Position numbers and translations under genes: made by a program | Notes under the pieces: generated by a model | Database searches by the model: none | Told to the model about the DNA's origin: nothing | Seen by the model: the letters and a program-made list of their open reading frames with translations, nothing else | Part shown: piece after piece, positions 40,792 through 49,241 of the stretch | Layout: the number at the start of each line of letters is the position of its first letter | Position numbering within the stretch: position 1 is the first letter of the stretch | Assembly: GCF_027944115.1 (NCBI RefSeq) | Contig: NZ_JAPJZI010000001.1 | Location: 2,728,001 to 2,792,000 of the forward strand | Length of the DNA stretch: 64,000 nt | Reading direction: 5' to 3' | From: Hoeflea prorocentri | GTDB lineage: Bacteria; Pseudomonadota; Alphaproteobacteria; Rhizobiales; Rhizobiaceae

Positions 40792-42863
40792 GCCGCATCC
40801 CTCTCGACCAGCAGATGGCCGCTTTCAAGTTTGGTTCCGGTCCAGCCCTTGCCGATGACGGTTGTCGTTTGGGCCTCGGTAACGACGGCCGGACCGCTGA
40901 ATTTTTCGCCGACATGCAGCGCGTCGCGCGGCACACTCCGAAAGGCCACGAACTCCTCTGCGTCGCGATCGTAGATCATGCGCCCGGCGCAGACACCCTC
41001 GCCGACCGGTGTTTTCGGTGTTGTATCAGTCTCCTGCGGCGAGGCTTCCAGCGATGCCGTCACCGAGAAGCTTACGAGTTCCAGTTCCACCTCGGGCATG
41101 GAGAAGCCGTACAGGCGCTTGAATTCGACGTGAAAGGCCTTTTCAAGCCGCTCGATTTCTTCGCCCAACGGTGCAGATGTATCCATCGACAGGCGGATTT
41201 CCTGGCCCTGGCCGAGATAACGAAATTCAGCATAGGCACTGACCTGATAACTGCCGCCCGGTGCACAAGAGGACACCACTTCGACCGCACTTTGCCTGAC
41301 ATCAGCGATCGACTGCGAGAGCGCCGACACGTCAATGTCGGAGGTCAGGCGCATAACCGAGCGTGCGGATTCAAACGCCACGGGTGCATGTAGAAATCCG
41401 ACGGCTGATCCGACACCGGCATTTTCGGGAACAAAGATACGCTGGATTGAGAGTTTTTCGGCCAAGCGCGTGGCATGAAGCGGGCCACCCCCGCCTGAAA
41501 CGACGAGATCAAAATCCGCCACAACCAGACCAAGTTCGAGACCATGGATCCTGGCGGCGTTGGCCATGACCTCATCAGCGACCTCGACCACCCCCATTGC
41601 CGCGGCCTGCGGGGAGGATAAGCCCAGCGGGCGGGCCAGTTGGCCGTCAATCGCCGTCCTTGCCAGTTCGGGATCAATTTGGATCGTGCCGCCGGCAAAC
41701 CCCTCCGGCGCAATCCTCCCCAATGTAACATTGGCATCGGTAAGCGTTGCATCCTCCCCGCCCAGCCCGTAAGCGCGAGGCCCGGGAGAAGCTCCCGCGC
41801 TTTCGGGGCCGACCGAGATGCGTTTAAGATTGTCCAGCCGTGCAATCGAGCCGCCGCCGGCACCGATCTCAACCAGTTCGATGGTCGGGACACGCACTGG
41901 CAGACCGCTGCCCTTTCGATCCCGCCAGGCACGAGCCACCTCGAACCTGCGTGTGGTCTGTGGTGCGCAATCCTTCAAAAAACAGATCTTTGCTGTGGTC
42001 CCACCAAGATCGAAGGCAAGCGTGCGCCTGGAATTGACCTGTGCGGCAATATGGGCGGCAAGGGACACGCCGCCTGCCGGTCCCGATTCAACAAGACGTA
42101 TGGGCGTCCGGCAAGCCTGCTCAAGAGTGGTCAGGCCACCTCCGGACAGCATCAGCATGAAGGATCCGCCAAAACCATGATCACGCAAGGCCGCATTGAA
42201 GCGTTGCAGATAGCTCGACATCAGAGGCCGGACATAGGCGTTGGCACAAACTGTGGAAAACCTGTCATACTCGCGCGCCTCTGCGGAGACGTCAGAGCTG
42301 GTGCAGATCGTGACATCGGGCGGCAATCGCTTCGCGAGTTCTTCAGCGACCAGCTTCTCATGCGATGCATTGGCGTAGGCGTGAAGGAAACCCACGGCGA
42401 CGGCCCCGACCCCGGCTTCGATCAGCTTGCCAGCCAGTTTTTTGATGTCGGAAACGTCGAGCGCCTTGAGAACCGAACCGTCCGCAAGCACCCGCTCGCC
42501 AAGCGTAAATCTGAGATCACGCGGCACCAGAGGCTCGGGCATACGCAGGTTCAGATCGTATTGGTCAAAGCGTTTTTCGTAACGCATTTCAAGGACATCA
42601 CGAAAGCCCTCGGTCGTGACCAAGGCCGTTTTCGCGCCCTTGCGTTCAATCAGCGCATTGGTGGCCAGTGTTGTTCCATGAATGATCGTTCCAACCTCGG
42701 AAAGCTCCCTGCCTTCGCGTGACAAGAGGTGGAGGATGCCCTCCATAGACGCCATTTCGGGCCGCTCCGGCGTGGTCAGCAATTTATAGGTGGAAAACGC
42801 GCCATCGGTTTCAAGAACGATGTCCGTAAAGGTCCCGCCAATGTCCACCGCAAGTCTGATCAT
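40788..42863 (-). CDS. hyuA: hydantoinase A/oxoprolinase family protein
   Basis: A 691-residue HyuA subunit with an actin-like ATPase fold: DIGGTFTDIVL at about 6-16, STxATN-like TTLATNALIERKG, LDLGGTTAK-like FDLGGTTAKIC, and VGPESAGASPGP. It is the ATP-hydrolysing partner of HyuB. First gene of a six-gene minus-strand operon. A -35-like TTGACA and a palindrome lie within 35 bases of the ATG, so the transcript leader must be very short. Confidence 0.93.
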   Translation of the reverse strand: MIRLAVDIGGTFTDIVLETDGAFSTYKLLTTPERPEMASMEGILHLLSREGRELSEVGTIIHGTTLATNALIERKGAKTALVTTEGFRDVLEMRYEKRFDQYDLNLRMPEPLVPRDLRFTLGERVLADGSVLKALDVSDIKKLAGKLIEAGVGAVAVGFLHAYANASHEKLVAEELAKRLPPDVTICTSSDVSAEAREYDRFSTVCANAYVRPLMSSYLQRFNAALRDHGFGGSFMLMLSGGGLTTLEQACRTPIRLVESGPAGGVSLAAHIAAQVNSRRTLAFDLGGTTAKICFLKDCAPQTTRRFEVARAWRDRKGSGLPVRVPTIELVEIGAGGGSIARLDNLKRISVGPESAGASPGPRAYGLGGEDATLTDANVTLGRIAPEGFAGGTIQIDPELARTAIDGQLARPLGLSSPQAAAMGVVEVADEVMANAARIHGLELGLVVADFDLVVSGGGGPLHATRLAEKLSIQRIFVPENAGVGSAVGFLHAPVAFESARSVMRLTSDIDVSALSQSIADVRQSAVEVVSSCAPGGSYQVSAYAEFRYLGQGQEIRLSMDTSAPLGEEIERLEKAFHVEFKRLYGFSMPEVELELVSFSVTASLEASPQETDTTPKTPVGEGVCAGRMIYDRDAEEFVAFRSVPRDALHVGEKFSGPAVVTEAQTTTVIGKGWTGTKLESGHLLVERDAA

Positions 42864-42870
42864 TCGAATA

Positions 42871-42897
42871 AAGTACGTACTTATTTTCTTATGTCAA
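42871..42897 (-). promoter_or_regulatory. hyuA promoter with embedded palindromic operator
   Basis: On the minus strand TTGACA (42897-42892) matches the sigma-70 -35 consensus. Sixteen bases on, TACTTT is a weak -10 candidate. A perfect 12-base palindrome AAGTACGTACTT (42871-42882) lies between and over the -10, ending 8 bases before the hyuA ATG. GTAC-GTAC fits a GntR-type site. A start 7 bases after the -10 would fall at or next to the ATG, so the mRNA may be leaderless. Confidence 0.55.
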
Positions 42898-42929
42898 ACT
42901 TGTTGACCATAAAGGACGTCACGCTACGG

Positions 42930-42951
42930 CCCGTTTGTTCGAACACGGGCT
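42930..42951. promoter_or_regulatory. bulged palindrome between hyuA and the bestrophin gene
   Basis: GCCCGT..GTTC faces GAACACGGGC, with the perfect core TGTTCGAACA and a two-base bulge. It lies in the divergent gap, about 93 bases before the bestrophin-like gene. It could be a regulator site or a transcribed hairpin. Function unknown. Confidence 0.35.
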
Positions 42952-43043
42952 GATTGTCATTGTGTAAGGCGGCAGCTTGCGGATAAGGGTGTGCGGCGCA
43001 CAACGCAGCCAGCATTATCAAGAAAGCCCGAAGGAATACCCCA

Positions 43044-43949
43044 ATGATCGTTATGGAACAGCCATCCGCATTGCGATTGTTTGTCGTCATGCAGGGATCG
43101 GTCGTGCCGCGCATCATCGGCAAGATCATTGGTGTGGCGCTGTTGTCGGCCCTGATACTGCTTATCGATCTGCATCTTGTATCCCTGCCGCATGTTTCGA
43201 TTTCCGCCATGGGTGTCTTCGGCATTGCGCTTTCGTTGTTTTTGGGGTTTCGCAACAATGCCGCCTATGACCGCTGGTGGGAGGCCCGCCTGCTGTGGGG
43301 CGCGATTGTCGGGGATGTACGCAATCTCGCCAGGCACACGAAGATATTTGGCCTGCCGGATGCGGCGCGTGAAAACATCCTTTCCGAAACAGCAGCGTTT
43401 GCCCATCTGCTTCGCGGCAGCCTTCGCGGCGATGATGTCAGCCGTGACGTCAGGGATTGGGTCGGTCATGAACCGGCGGCTGAATTTGCATCAAAAAGGA
43501 ACCCGCCCGATGCCGCCCTGAGGTCGATTTCGGCTCGAATTGGTGAAACCGAAAAAGACGGCGCGGCAGCCGGTTTCGGCCAGATGACAATCGCGCAGAC
43601 ACTGGCGGCTCTCGGCAACGCTCAGGCCGGCTGCGAGCGTATTGCGACGACGCCCCTGCCCTTTGTCTATTCGTTGCTGGTGCGACGGACGACCTATCTC
43701 TATTGCTTCCTTTTGCCCTTCGCGCTGATTGAATCGACCGGCTGGTTCACACCGGTTTTTGCTGCGGTTGTGGCCTATGTGTTCTTTGGACTTCAGGCGG
43801 TTACCAACGAACTTGAGCGACCTTTCGCCAATGTGCAAAACGGCCTTGCGCTCAATGCGCTGTGCCGAGTCATCGACATTTCCGTCGCAGAAGCGCTGGG
43901 CCGTGAACCGCCTGAACCGCTCGCGACAACCAACAGTATCCTGTCGTAA
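43044..43949 (+). CDS. bestrophin-like (UPF0187) membrane channel protein
   Basis: 301 residues with AAGGAA seven bases before the ATG. Bacterial bestrophin homologue: four membrane helices, the conserved LGFRNNAAYDRWWEAR segment after the second helix, YSLLVRRTTYLYCFLLPF, and GLQAVTNELERPF near the C terminus. Relatives form pentameric anion or sodium channels in the inner membrane. It is divergent from hyuA and may be unrelated to it. Confidence 0.9.
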   Translation: MIVMEQPSALRLFVVMQGSVVPRIIGKIIGVALLSALILLIDLHLVSLPHVSISAMGVFGIALSLFLGFRNNAAYDRWWEARLLWGAIVGDVRNLARHTKIFGLPDAARENILSETAAFAHLLRGSLRGDDVSRDVRDWVGHEPAAEFASKRNPPDAALRSISARIGETEKDGAAAGFGQMTIAQTLAALGNAQAGCERIATTPLPFVYSLLVRRTTYLYCFLLPFALIESTGWFTPVFAAVVAYVFFGLQAVTNELERPFANVQNGLALNALCRVIDISVAEALGREPPEPLATTNSILS

Positions 43950-44060
43950 TCGCCGGCCCATCTTGGCGAGATCCGGTTAACCCTATCGGCACCATTACGC
44001 CCATCCTATTGCAAAATTTGCTAAATTCCCCGCCACCCACTTTTACAGGGAGTGCGGAAG

Positions 44061-44318
44061 ATGTGGCTAAAAACAATAAAGTGCAGCGCAATTGCGCTGG
44101 GCGTCGGCCTTTGCATGGGCAGCAATGCTTATGCCGACCAGGAATATGACTCCACCATAGAGCAGGCAGCGATCAAGATCGTGATGCGCAAGCTTGGACC
44201 GATACGCGGCACCCATGAGATCAACGAGCCCTTCAGTCTCTATCCGCCGGCCAAGGCGCGCAGCGTCCAGGACGGGACGCTGATACAGGAGCGCCGGGTG
44301 CGGGTGATCCTTCAGTAG
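44061..44318 (+). CDS. small exported protein of unknown function
   Basis: 85 residues from the ATG at 44061; AGGGAG (44047-44052) is 8 bases from this ATG but touches the earlier in-frame GTG at 44052. A signal peptide (about 1-26, cleavage after AYA) leaves a mature part of about 60 residues, mostly charged and polar, with no cysteine. I do not recognise a family. It stands alone between the bestrophin gene and tlyA and has its own SD. Confidence 0.65.
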   Translation: MWLKTIKCSAIALGVGLCMGSNAYADQEYDSTIEQAAIKIVMRKLGPIRGTHEINEPFSLYPPAKARSVQDGTLIQERRVRVILQ

Positions 44319-44392
44319 TTCACTTCGGCCATTCCTGACGCCGAGCATTACAAATGGCTTGCCTCGCGCCGGTTCAGCCTTCATGACAGGCC

Positions 44393-45157
44393 ATGGCCAC
44401 CGCAGAAGACACCATCCCGCAAAAGGTCCGGCTCGACGTCCTCTTATGTGAGAGTGGACGGTTCGAGACGCGGGCACGCGCACGCGATGCCGTGGTGCGC
44501 GGGACAGTTGAGGTGGATGGGACAGTCTGCAAGAAACCCGGCATACGGCTCAGCCGCGACGCCGCGATCCGCATCACAGACCCGGCCGATGGTTACGTCT
44601 CGCGCGCGGCCCTAAAGCTGATCACCGGCCTTGAACATTTCGGATTTGACCCAGCCGGGCGTAACGCGCTTGATATCGGCGCATCGACCGGCGGCTTTTC
44701 GCAGGTCCTGCTTGAACGTGGCGCGGCCCATGTCACGGCCATCGATGTGGGGCACGGCCAACTTCACCCATCCCTTGCCTCCGATGAGCGCGTTTCCAAC
44801 CTTGAAGGTATCAACGCACGCCACCTGACCCGCGAGACGGTGGGAGACAGACCCGCGGAGGCAGTGGTCAGCGATGTCAGCTTCATCTCGCTGAAACTGG
44901 CGCTGCCGCCAGCCCTTGCCATGGCTGAACCCGGAAGTTTCTGCGTGCTTCTGGTCAAGCCGCAATTCGAGGCGGGAAAAGGCGCGCTTGGCAAAGGCGG
45001 GATACTCAGGGACCCCGAATTGGCAAATCATATTGCAGAAGACCTGTCGGCCTGGCTTGACGCACAGCCAGGCTGGAAAAGCCTCGGCACCTGCCCTTCG
45101 CCCATTTCCGGCGGCGATGGCAACCGGGAGTTCTTGTTGGGAGGCCTGCGGGCATGA
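44393..45157 (+). CDS. tlyA: TlyA family rRNA (cytidine-2'-O)-methyltransferase
   Basis: 254 residues: an S4 RNA-binding domain (about 8-70, RLDVLLCESGRFETRARARDAV) and an FtsJ-type methyltransferase domain (about 70-250) with ALDIGASTGGFSQVLL for SAM and SDVSFISL. Named hemolysin in old annotations, the family 2'-O-methylates rRNA cytidines. Its stop overlaps the next methyltransferase start (ATGA). Confidence 0.93.
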   Translation: MATAEDTIPQKVRLDVLLCESGRFETRARARDAVVRGTVEVDGTVCKKPGIRLSRDAAIRITDPADGYVSRAALKLITGLEHFGFDPAGRNALDIGASTGGFSQVLLERGAAHVTAIDVGHGQLHPSLASDERVSNLEGINARHLTRETVGDRPAEAVVSDVSFISLKLALPPALAMAEPGSFCVLLVKPQFEAGKGALGKGGILRDPELANHIAEDLSAWLDAQPGWKSLGTCPSPISGGDGNREFLLGGLRA

Positions 45158-46395
45158 CGGCGCGGACGGTGACGATCGAGAGCATCGGCGCTCAGGGCGA
45201 CGGAGTTGCGACTGTTGATGGCAATCCCGTCTATGTGGGTTATGGCCTGCCGGGAGAAACCGCAAAAATCGAGCAGGATGGCTCCAAGTCGCGGCTCGTC
45301 GCCATAGACACACCATCGCCAGACCGCGCGAAACCACCCTGTCCCCATTTCGGTCCGGATGGCAACCGTTGCGGCGGCTGCGCATTGCAGCATTTGGAGA
45401 TCGGAGCCTATCACAGCTGGAAGGCCGGGCTTGTCGCAAACGCTCTGGCGGCTCGTGGCATCGAGACTGCAATTGCCGACATGATACCCTGTGCGCCGGG
45501 ACAGCGGAGGCGCGCCGTTTTCACGGCGCGAGCCATCAAGGACCGTACTCTCTTCGGCTTCCATGAGTCCGGAACACATCGCATTGTCGATATCGGCTCA
45601 TGCACCGTGTTGAGCGACGGAATTGTCAGTGAACTGGCTAAGCTCAGAGCCATTGCCGGACTTTTCGCCCGTGGCGGCAAGCCAGTTCGCATGACCGTGC
45701 TTGAAAGCCTGACAGGTCTGGACATTTCAGTCGACGGCATCTCGAAACTGCCTGAAAAACGCCAACGGCAGGCCGTTGATCTGACGCTGAATCACGGCTT
45801 CGCGCGCCTTTGCCTTGGAAGCGAAACCCTGGTCGAGGCACGCAGGCCGGTGCTGCAGTTTGCGGGCACAAACGTCGAGCCGCCGCCCGGCAGCTTCGTT
45901 CAGGCAAGCGCCCATGCGCAGGAGCGGATGATCGCCATTGTCACTGGCTATCTGCAAGGGTCAAAATCGGCCGCGGACCTCTTTTGCGGTTGCGGCACAT
46001 TCGCCTTGGCACTGGCGCGGCAATCGGCAGTCCTTGCGGTGGAAAGCAGCGCTCCGGCTCTCGCCGCGCTCGACCATGCGGCGCGTCACACCCAGGGCCT
46101 GAAACCCCTGCGGACCGAGCGCCGCGACCTTTTTCGCCGTCCGATGATGGCAAATGAGTTGAAGAAGACCGATGCTGTCGTTTTCGATCCGCCGAGGGCG
46201 GGAGCGCAGGCGCAGGCGACGGAACTCGCCGCTTCAAATGTTCAGAAAATTGCCGCTGTCTCCTGCAATCCGGCAACGCTGGCGCGCGATCTGCGCATCC
46301 TCATAGATGGCGGCTTCCGGCTGACATCGGTCACGCCGATAGACCAGTTCTTATGGTCGCCGCATGTCGAGGCGATCGCGCTGCTGGAGCGTTAG
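45154..46395 (+). CDS. class I SAM-dependent RNA methyltransferase (RlmD/TrmA-like)
   Basis: 413 residues: a short TRAM domain (about 1-55), an iron-sulfur cysteine set in CPHFGPDGNRCGGC, and the methyltransferase core with DLFCGCGTFALALA, FDPPRAGA and the catalytic cysteine in SCNPATLARDL. It probably methylates the C5 of a uridine in 23S rRNA or tRNA. Whether it is RlmD, RlmC or TrmA-like cannot be told without alignment. Coupled to tlyA. Confidence 0.92.
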   Translation: MTARTVTIESIGAQGDGVATVDGNPVYVGYGLPGETAKIEQDGSKSRLVAIDTPSPDRAKPPCPHFGPDGNRCGGCALQHLEIGAYHSWKAGLVANALAARGIETAIADMIPCAPGQRRRAVFTARAIKDRTLFGFHESGTHRIVDIGSCTVLSDGIVSELAKLRAIAGLFARGGKPVRMTVLESLTGLDISVDGISKLPEKRQRQAVDLTLNHGFARLCLGSETLVEARRPVLQFAGTNVEPPPGSFVQASAHAQERMIAIVTGYLQGSKSAADLFCGCGTFALALARQSAVLAVESSAPALAALDHAARHTQGLKPLRTERRDLFRRPMMANELKKTDAVVFDPPRAGAQAQATELAASNVQKIAAVSCNPATLARDLRILIDGGFRLTSVTPIDQFLWSPHVEAIALLER

Positions 46396-46399
46396 CGCC

Positions 46400-47170
46400 T
46401 CAAGCGCTTTTCTTGCGTGCGAGGAAGGCCTCGAAGGCCGCCTTCGCCTCCGGCGATGCCAAACGTTCGCCGAAGAGCGCCGATTCCTCTTCTATACGCG
46501 CGACGATATCCGCGCGGTCGCCCCGGCGCAGAAGATCACGGGCGATCTGCATGGCCTGTGGGGGCTTGGATGCGATTTCGGCCGCGGCGGCCAGCGTCGC
46601 GCTCTCAAGCTCCGCCTCTGGAACCACCTTGTAGATCAGGCCGGCGTCGCGGGCTTCCTCTGCGGAAAAACCGACACCGGCAGCCAGCATCGCAAAGGCG
46701 CGCTGATGACCCATGGTCATGGGGCCGAGCAGGCTTGAGCCAGCCTCCGGAAGCAGGGCGAGATCAACGAAGGGCGTGCGGAACTCGGAGCGGGGCGAAG
46801 CAAAGGTCAGGTCACAATGGAAATGCACAGTCGTGCCGATTCCGATGGCAAGGCCGTCGACACCCGAGATCATGGGCTTCTTTACCGTGGCAAGCGCCTT
46901 CAGGAACTGGCCGACATGTCCCTCTCCGATCCGGCCATTGACGGCGTAGGAGAGAAAATCCTGCATGTCGTTTCCGGCGGTGAAACAACCTTCCGTTCCA
47001 AGGAATACATGGGCGCGAACCGCATCGTCCTCATCACCGGCGCGCATGGCCTCGACCATCAGCCGGTACATATCCTGCGTGATGGCGTTCTTCTTGTCCG
47101 GGCGGTTGAAACGGATGACCTGAACTGCGGCCAGGTTCTCCGGCCGCTCGACGATAATATGTTCGCTCAA
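46400..47170 (-). CDS. enoyl-CoA hydratase/isomerase family protein
   Basis: A 256-residue crotonase-fold protein with oxyanion-hole segments around GCFTAGNDMQDF and VDGLAIGIGTTVHFHCDLTFAS, and LPEAGSS. In the second segment the residue pattern near the active site resembles hydratases that lack one of the two glutamates, so it may be an isomerase or hydratase of special substrates. It follows the acyl-CoA dehydrogenase gene by 54 bases, likely the next step of one beta-oxidation-like route. It converges on the RNA methyltransferase gene with 4 bases between stops. Confidence 0.9.
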   Translation of the reverse strand: MSEHIIVERPENLAAVQVIRFNRPDKKNAITQDMYRLMVEAMRAGDEDDAVRAHVFLGTEGCFTAGNDMQDFLSYAVNGRIGEGHVGQFLKALATVKKPMISGVDGLAIGIGTTVHFHCDLTFASPRSEFRTPFVDLALLPEAGSSLLGPMTMGHQRAFAMLAAGVGFSAEEARDAGLIYKVVPEAELESATLAAAAEIASKPPQAMQIARDLLRRGDRADIVARIEEESALFGERLASPEAKAAFEAFLARKKSA

Positions 47171-47224
47171 AGCACTCTCCTGTTCTCTGGCCGGCTGATG
47201 CGTCAGTCGGATTCGCTGTGTGGC

Positions 47225-49012
47225 TCAACCAAGGGCGCTGCGCGCCTGCTCAAGGCTATAAGCGCCTTCGGTTACGGCCTCCTTAAGCGCCGAGGTTTCG
47301 GCAAGCAGGTTTTCCGCGCAGAAACGACACAGCGCAATGCGGGCGGCATTGCCTTCCACTGTTTCAACCAGCGCGCCCTTGGCAAGATAGACAGTGCCCG
47401 AAGCAAGCCCGAAGAGGCGCAGATAGGGTGTCGCGCCTGCAAGTGCTGCCTTTACCCGCCCATCCTGCAGCGCTTGCAGCAGCCAGTTGGTGGCCGCTTC
47501 AAGGTCTTCGAGCGCGGCGTCCAGCCGATCGGCCGTCATGCCGAAATCGGGATTGTTCTTGCCGCTAACTTCCGCGGCGACTTCCTTGAGCTCGGCGATG
47601 TAGCCCTTGACGTGTTCGCCTCCGGACTGCGGCAGCTTGCGCGTGACCAGATCAATGGCCTGGATGCCGTTGGTCCCCTCATAGATCGGAGCGATGCGCG
47701 CATCGCGCAAAAGGCGCGCGGCTCCCGTCTCCTCGATGAAGCCCATGCCGCCATGAATCTGAACGCCCATCGATGCGGCCTCGACACCGATATCGGTGGA
47801 AAAGGCCTTGGCAATCGGTGTGAGGAGATTGGCGCGCTCTCGCCAGAAGACCGTTTCCTCTTCCGCGCCGCGCTGCTGTGCACTGTTGGCCATATCGATG
47901 GCATGGGCGCAGCAATAGGAGATGGCCCGGCTCGCCTGGGTCAGCGACTTCATAGTCACAAGGCTGCGCTGGATATCGGGATGCTCGATAATCGGGCTCA
48001 TGCCCTTGCCCTGCCAGCCGGGAGCCTTGCCCTGTGTGCGTTCATTCGCGTAGTCCAGCGCCTTTTGATAGGCAGCATCGGCCACCGCAACGCCCTGAAT
48101 GCCGACATTGAGACGCGCATTGTTCATCATCGTGAACATGCAGGCCAGACCGCGGTTTTCCTCTCCGACAAGCCAGCCGACGGCGCCCGGCGTGTCGCCA
48201 AAACGTCCGTCACCATAGATCATGGTGCAAGTGGGCGAGCCGTGAATGCCGAGCTTGTGTTCAACGCTATGGCAGAAGAGGTCGTTGCGAACCCCGGGAT
48301 TGCCGTCTTCATCCGGAATGAATTTCGGCACCAGAAAGAGGGATATGCCGCGGGTTCCGGGCGGTGCATCCGGCAGGCGGGCCAGCACGAGATGGACAAT
48401 ATTGTCCGAAAAATCATGTTCGCCATAGGTAATATAGATCTTCTGTCCGAAGATCCGGTAGCTCCCGTCACCGGCCCGTTCGGCGCGCGTCTTGAGGACA
48501 CCGAGGTCAGAGCCGGCGTGCGGCTCCGTCAGGTTCATTGTGCCGGTCCATTCTCCGGAGATCAGTTTTGCCAGATACATGTCCTTGAGGGCCTCGTCGG
48601 CATGCGCCTCAATGGCTTCAACAGCGCCCATGGTCAAAAGCGAACACAGACTGAACGCCATGCAACTGGCGTTCCACATTTCGTTGGCTGCGACCGAGAG
48701 CATGGTCGGAAGGCCCTGGCCGCCATAATCCGGCGCGCCGGTCAGGCTGTTCCAGCCGCCCGCAATCCAGTTTCGGTAAAGACCGGCCCATCCAGCAGGT
48801 GTTGTCACCACAGCGTCGGCAAGCGGCGTGCCCTTTTCACCCTCCCCGGAAAGCGGCGCGATTTCTTCTGAGGCAAACCGACCGGCCTCGGTCAGTATCG
48901 CATCCACCAGGTCGCCGGAGAGATCTCCGAGCTGTTCGGCATCGAGAGCCTCCTGAAGGCCGGCAACATGTTTAAGCGTGAATGCGATCTCGTCGACAGG
49001 TGCGCGATACAT
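47225..49012 (-). CDS. acyl-CoA dehydrogenase with extended C-terminal domain (DmdC-like layout)
   Basis: 595 residues from the ATG at 49012, which has GGGAGGA nine bases ahead; the ATG at 49048 has no SD. N-terminal segment MYRAPVDEIAFTL, then the dehydrogenase core with MNLTEPHAGSDLG and GAEE linker, YEGTNGIQAIDL with the catalytic glutamate, and a C-terminal ~120-residue helical addition (DUF-type). This layout is shared with DmdC, which oxidises 3-methylmercaptopropionyl-CoA, and with long-chain enzymes. The substrate is open. Confidence 0.92.
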   Translation of the reverse strand: MYRAPVDEIAFTLKHVAGLQEALDAEQLGDLSGDLVDAILTEAGRFASEEIAPLSGEGEKGTPLADAVVTTPAGWAGLYRNWIAGGWNSLTGAPDYGGQGLPTMLSVAANEMWNASCMAFSLCSLLTMGAVEAIEAHADEALKDMYLAKLISGEWTGTMNLTEPHAGSDLGVLKTRAERAGDGSYRIFGQKIYITYGEHDFSDNIVHLVLARLPDAPPGTRGISLFLVPKFIPDEDGNPGVRNDLFCHSVEHKLGIHGSPTCTMIYGDGRFGDTPGAVGWLVGEENRGLACMFTMMNNARLNVGIQGVAVADAAYQKALDYANERTQGKAPGWQGKGMSPIIEHPDIQRSLVTMKSLTQASRAISYCCAHAIDMANSAQQRGAEEETVFWRERANLLTPIAKAFSTDIGVEAASMGVQIHGGMGFIEETGAARLLRDARIAPIYEGTNGIQAIDLVTRKLPQSGGEHVKGYIAELKEVAAEVSGKNNPDFGMTADRLDAALEDLEAATNWLLQALQDGRVKAALAGATPYLRLFGLASGTVYLAKGALVETVEGNAARIALCRFCAENLLAETSALKEAVTEGAYSLEQARSALG

Positions 49013-49125
49013 GCCGATCAATCCTCCCTTTTCGTCGAAGCTGGTCATCGAAGCTGGCGCCGCTGCTACAACAGCAGGATCAGCCTGTCATGTCCATGCG
49101 GTCGAGTGAAATCGCCTAGGTTATT

Positions 49126-49141
49126 TTTACGTAAACGTCAA
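49126..49141. promoter_or_regulatory. palindromic operator candidate upstream of acyl-CoA dehydrogenase
   Basis: TTTACGT-AA-ACGTCAA is a 16-base palindrome with one mismatch between arms, in the 229-base divergent gap before tsaC. Read on the minus strand it contains TTGACG as a possible -35. From memory this resembles the ACGT-N2-ACGT sites of MerR-family LiuR regulators of branched-chain acid breakdown; no such regulator is in the window. Confidence 0.5.
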
Positions 49142-49241
49142 TTTAATTCGTCAAGGTTGAACAATCAGAACGCGGCATCTGACGCCGCCGTTGAGCTATT
49201 GCGCCGGGCCTGCTATCTGCGGTGCATATCCGGTGGATGAG

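Noticed and set aside
46817-48871. Open frame of 684 codons on the plus strand
   Set aside because: It lies antisense to the acyl-CoA dehydrogenase and hydratase genes, which have clear family motifs. Long antisense frames are common in GC-rich DNA.
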